A stretch of DNA of 64,000 bases from a virus: positions 1-64,000 of IMG/VR virus record IMGVR_UViG_3300026488_000021. One strand, written 5' to 3'. The translations under genes were made by a program, and so were the position numbers. Below are positions 62,054 through 64,000 of this stretch, in pieces. Position 1 is the stretch's first letter, and the number at the start of each line of letters is the position of its first letter. Under the pieces are notes generated by a model. The model saw only the letters and a list, made by a program, of their open reading frames with translations. It was not told the DNA's origin and ran no database searches.

Positions 62054-63801
62054 TGGCTATACAACAATTGGATATAAGACCACAAGAATGATTTAATCAG
62101 ATTTATAGTGAATTAGTGAATAATGAAATTGTAAATACTCCTTACAATAAAGATTATTCATCTAAATTTTTCTTTTTTAAAAAGAGAAAGTGAATAAAAG
62201 AGTATAAGAGAAAAGATGGTTATGGTTTTTTAGATTATGCTGTGTACACTGATAATAATTGAAATAAAGAGTTCTTCCTGACTAGAAGACAATCAGACAA
62301 TGCTTATGTAATATTTGATTGAGATTTGAATCAAGTTCTAGAAATTTCTGAGTGATGAATTTGTGATAGATTTTATTCGGTATTATGATGAGGAGAGAGT
62401 AGATATGACAATTGAACTGTGTCTAGTTCAGATGCAACTCATATTACTGATAATTCTAAAAATTGGAGTAATAATGAATTAGCTGGTTATTATGTTTATA
62501 TAGATGATTGAACTGGTGCTTGACAACTTAGACAAATATTGTCTAATACTTCTGATACCATCGAGGTAAGTTGATGGAGTGCTAATCCTTGAAGTTGAGC
62601 TAGTTATGTGATATATACTAGTTTAGTAGACAATATAGTTGTTCCATATAATAATTGAGCCTATATATTTGATTGAGAACAATGGTATGACTCTGCTGTG
62701 TTTTCTTGATATAAAATAAAATGAATGGAGGTTTGGAATAGTAGGTTATGGTATGCTACTGGGAATCAAATAATATATTCTGATGAATGAGATTATTATT
62801 TTTCTCCTGCTGGGAATGAGCTATTTATTTCAAATCTTGATATAAATAATTTATATTGATTTTGAAATTATTTATTTGTTACTACACCTAAAAGTATTTG
62901 AGTTGTGTATAAGGGATTCTCTACAACAGATTGAACTCCGTTTTTCATAATTAAAGAAGGGGTGTCACAAGTATGAGTTAAAAATAGGTTTGGGATTTGA
63001 AGATATAGGGATGTACTTTACTTTGTATCGTCGGATCTAAGATTGTATTCACTAGGAGTAACCATGCTTGGAGAGGAAACAGTTTTTAAGTTTCAAGATA
63101 ATTGAACATTGCCTTCAAATTTTATTGAAAAATACTATGATAAAGATATAAAACTTTATAGTGATATAAATTATTTGTATTTATTTTGTATAGATGGTGG
63201 TAAGACAAAAGAAATATATTATAATGATTTGTACAAAGGATGGTTGAATAATGAGTATATGGTAAAGATTAATAGTAAAAAATTATTATTATCGCAGGAA
63301 TATGTGCTATGAGATTGATTTGTTTGAACCAGAGAGTGATATAAAGATTTAGACGCTACTTATTGACAAAAGATTAGATGTGTAGTTGGTGAGCCTGATA
63401 TATTTATGTGGAAAGATATTAAATATGTTAATATTTTGTTGTGAAAGAGTGATTATATACAGAACTGAATCTTAACAGTTACATCACATATCTGAAATAA
63501 GAAAGTAGAAAGAAAAATAGATTTAGCGAGAACTTGATATATTTCAGATATGTGAGATATTATAGAGAACACATACTGAAGTACATTAATTTGATATCCA
63601 TTATTTGGTTGAGATTTAGGGTATTTAAGTGAATATATATCTGATATTGATATTATTCAAGTTTGATTAAATATGACTTGACAACTAATTGAATTTACAA
63701 TTGATACAGGTGAATGAGATAATTGAATATTTTATGGTGGTATGATGGTATATTATAATTTGTTAAACCCTAAATTAAAATATTATAGAAACATTATTTA
63801 A
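62053..63801 (+). CDS. Beta-propeller-like virion protein, possible gp10-type hub (582 aa)
   Basis: Dominated by repeating beta blades with aromatic/Asp-Gly turns (NGKEFFLTRRQSDNAYVIFDG, FSGYKIKGMEVWNSRLWYATG, YRDVLYFVSSDLRLYSLG), the pattern of a propeller. In P22-like phages the gene after the gp4 adaptor encodes gp10, a hub protein of this kind that closes the head and carries the tail needle. TGA encodes most glycines. Function is inferred from order and fold pattern; no diagnostic motif is visible. Confidence 0.65.
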
Positions 63802-63818
63802 TTAATAAAAATTGTAAA

Positions 63819-64000
63819 ATGACAATACAAGAATATTATAATAGACTTGCTAATATGTCAGGAGAAGAGTTGTATAAAAAAATCAGACAAAAATATTGAG
63901 ATGTATCCTGATTTGCGTTAGCATATAATAAAGCTTTAAATAATTATGCAGGAGCAGATAAAGATAAATATAGAGATTTGATAAGTAAGATTGAAGCAAA
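63819..64000 (+). CDS. Hypothetical virion protein, 3' end outside window
   Basis: First 60 residues only: MTIQEYYNRLANMSGEELY and KIRQKYGDVSGFALAYNKALN, a basic helical start. As it follows the propeller protein, an ejection or tail-associated protein is likely. The frame is still open at base 64000. Confidence 0.7.

Noticed and set aside
1-64000. UGA as tryptophan (code 4)
   Set aside because: TGA sits on conserved glycines, not tryptophans, in P-loops, GNHD, GFTGTP, dUTPase and LAGLIDADG motifs, and TGG is used normally.

Overview
The window reads as bacteriophage or prophage DNA that uses genetic code 25, in which UGA means glycine. With TAA and TAG as the only stops, short fragments on both strands fuse into long, tightly packed genes. 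In-frame TGA falls on invariant glycines of well-known motifs: P-loops of an AAA kinase and a replicative ATPase, GNHD and GD of a metallophosphatase, GFTGTP of an SF2 helicase, DEGISG of a serine recombinase, WxYGPVV of a Panacea protein, and two dUTPase motifs. TGG is still used for tryptophan. Code 25 is known from Absconditabacteria (SR1) and Gracilibacteria, so the host is probably one of these. The DNA is AT-rich and genes are preceded by A-rich leaders rather than Shine-Dalgarno sites.

Left block (about 1-31.1 kb, mostly + strand). A large serine recombinase points out of the window on the - strand. A Panacea-type toxin-antitoxin pair follows, then a head module: small and large terminase, portal, MuF-like minor head protein, scaffold and major capsid protein. 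Next come a poly-glycine/lectin fibre, a membrane protein, a holin and a papain-like peptidase. Two giant proteins (1315 and 1637 aa) follow, of the kind packed in virions. A set of fibre proteins and an HTH-metallophosphatase close the block. No tail-tube or tape-measure gene and no replication genes were recognised here.

Central block (31.1-51.3 kb, - strand). Early genes run leftward: kinase, dUTPase, primase-like protein, P-loop ATPase/helicase, SF2 helicase, RecB-type nuclease, MT-A70 methyltransferase, Rad52-like annealing protein, a membrane-anchored lysozyme-like protein and about 25 small unknowns. A tRNA-Asp lies near the distal end. Two GC-rich structured RNAs flank the block: one of about 190 nt at its 3' end (31.1 kb) with a loop-loop pairing, and one of about 585 nt at its 5' end (51.4-51.95 kb) with at least a dozen helices, its own promoter and a terminator. 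Neither matches a family I can name.

Control region (51.95-53.25 kb). This non-coding stretch separates the leftward early genes from rightward late genes. It holds nested inverted repeats, two G-runs, direct repeats and a TACTAA-rich AT tract, and is the best candidate for a replication origin and regulatory centre.

Right block (53.25-64 kb, + strand). A second, unrelated-looking head module: coiled-coil protein, large terminase interrupted by a LAGLIDADG intein exactly in its P-loop, P22-type portal, scaffold, second major capsid protein, gp4-like adaptor and a propeller-like protein, running off the end. Two full head and packaging modules in one window is the main puzzle. Adjacent prophages, a helper with a capsid-encoding satellite, a true mosaic and an assembly join are all possible.
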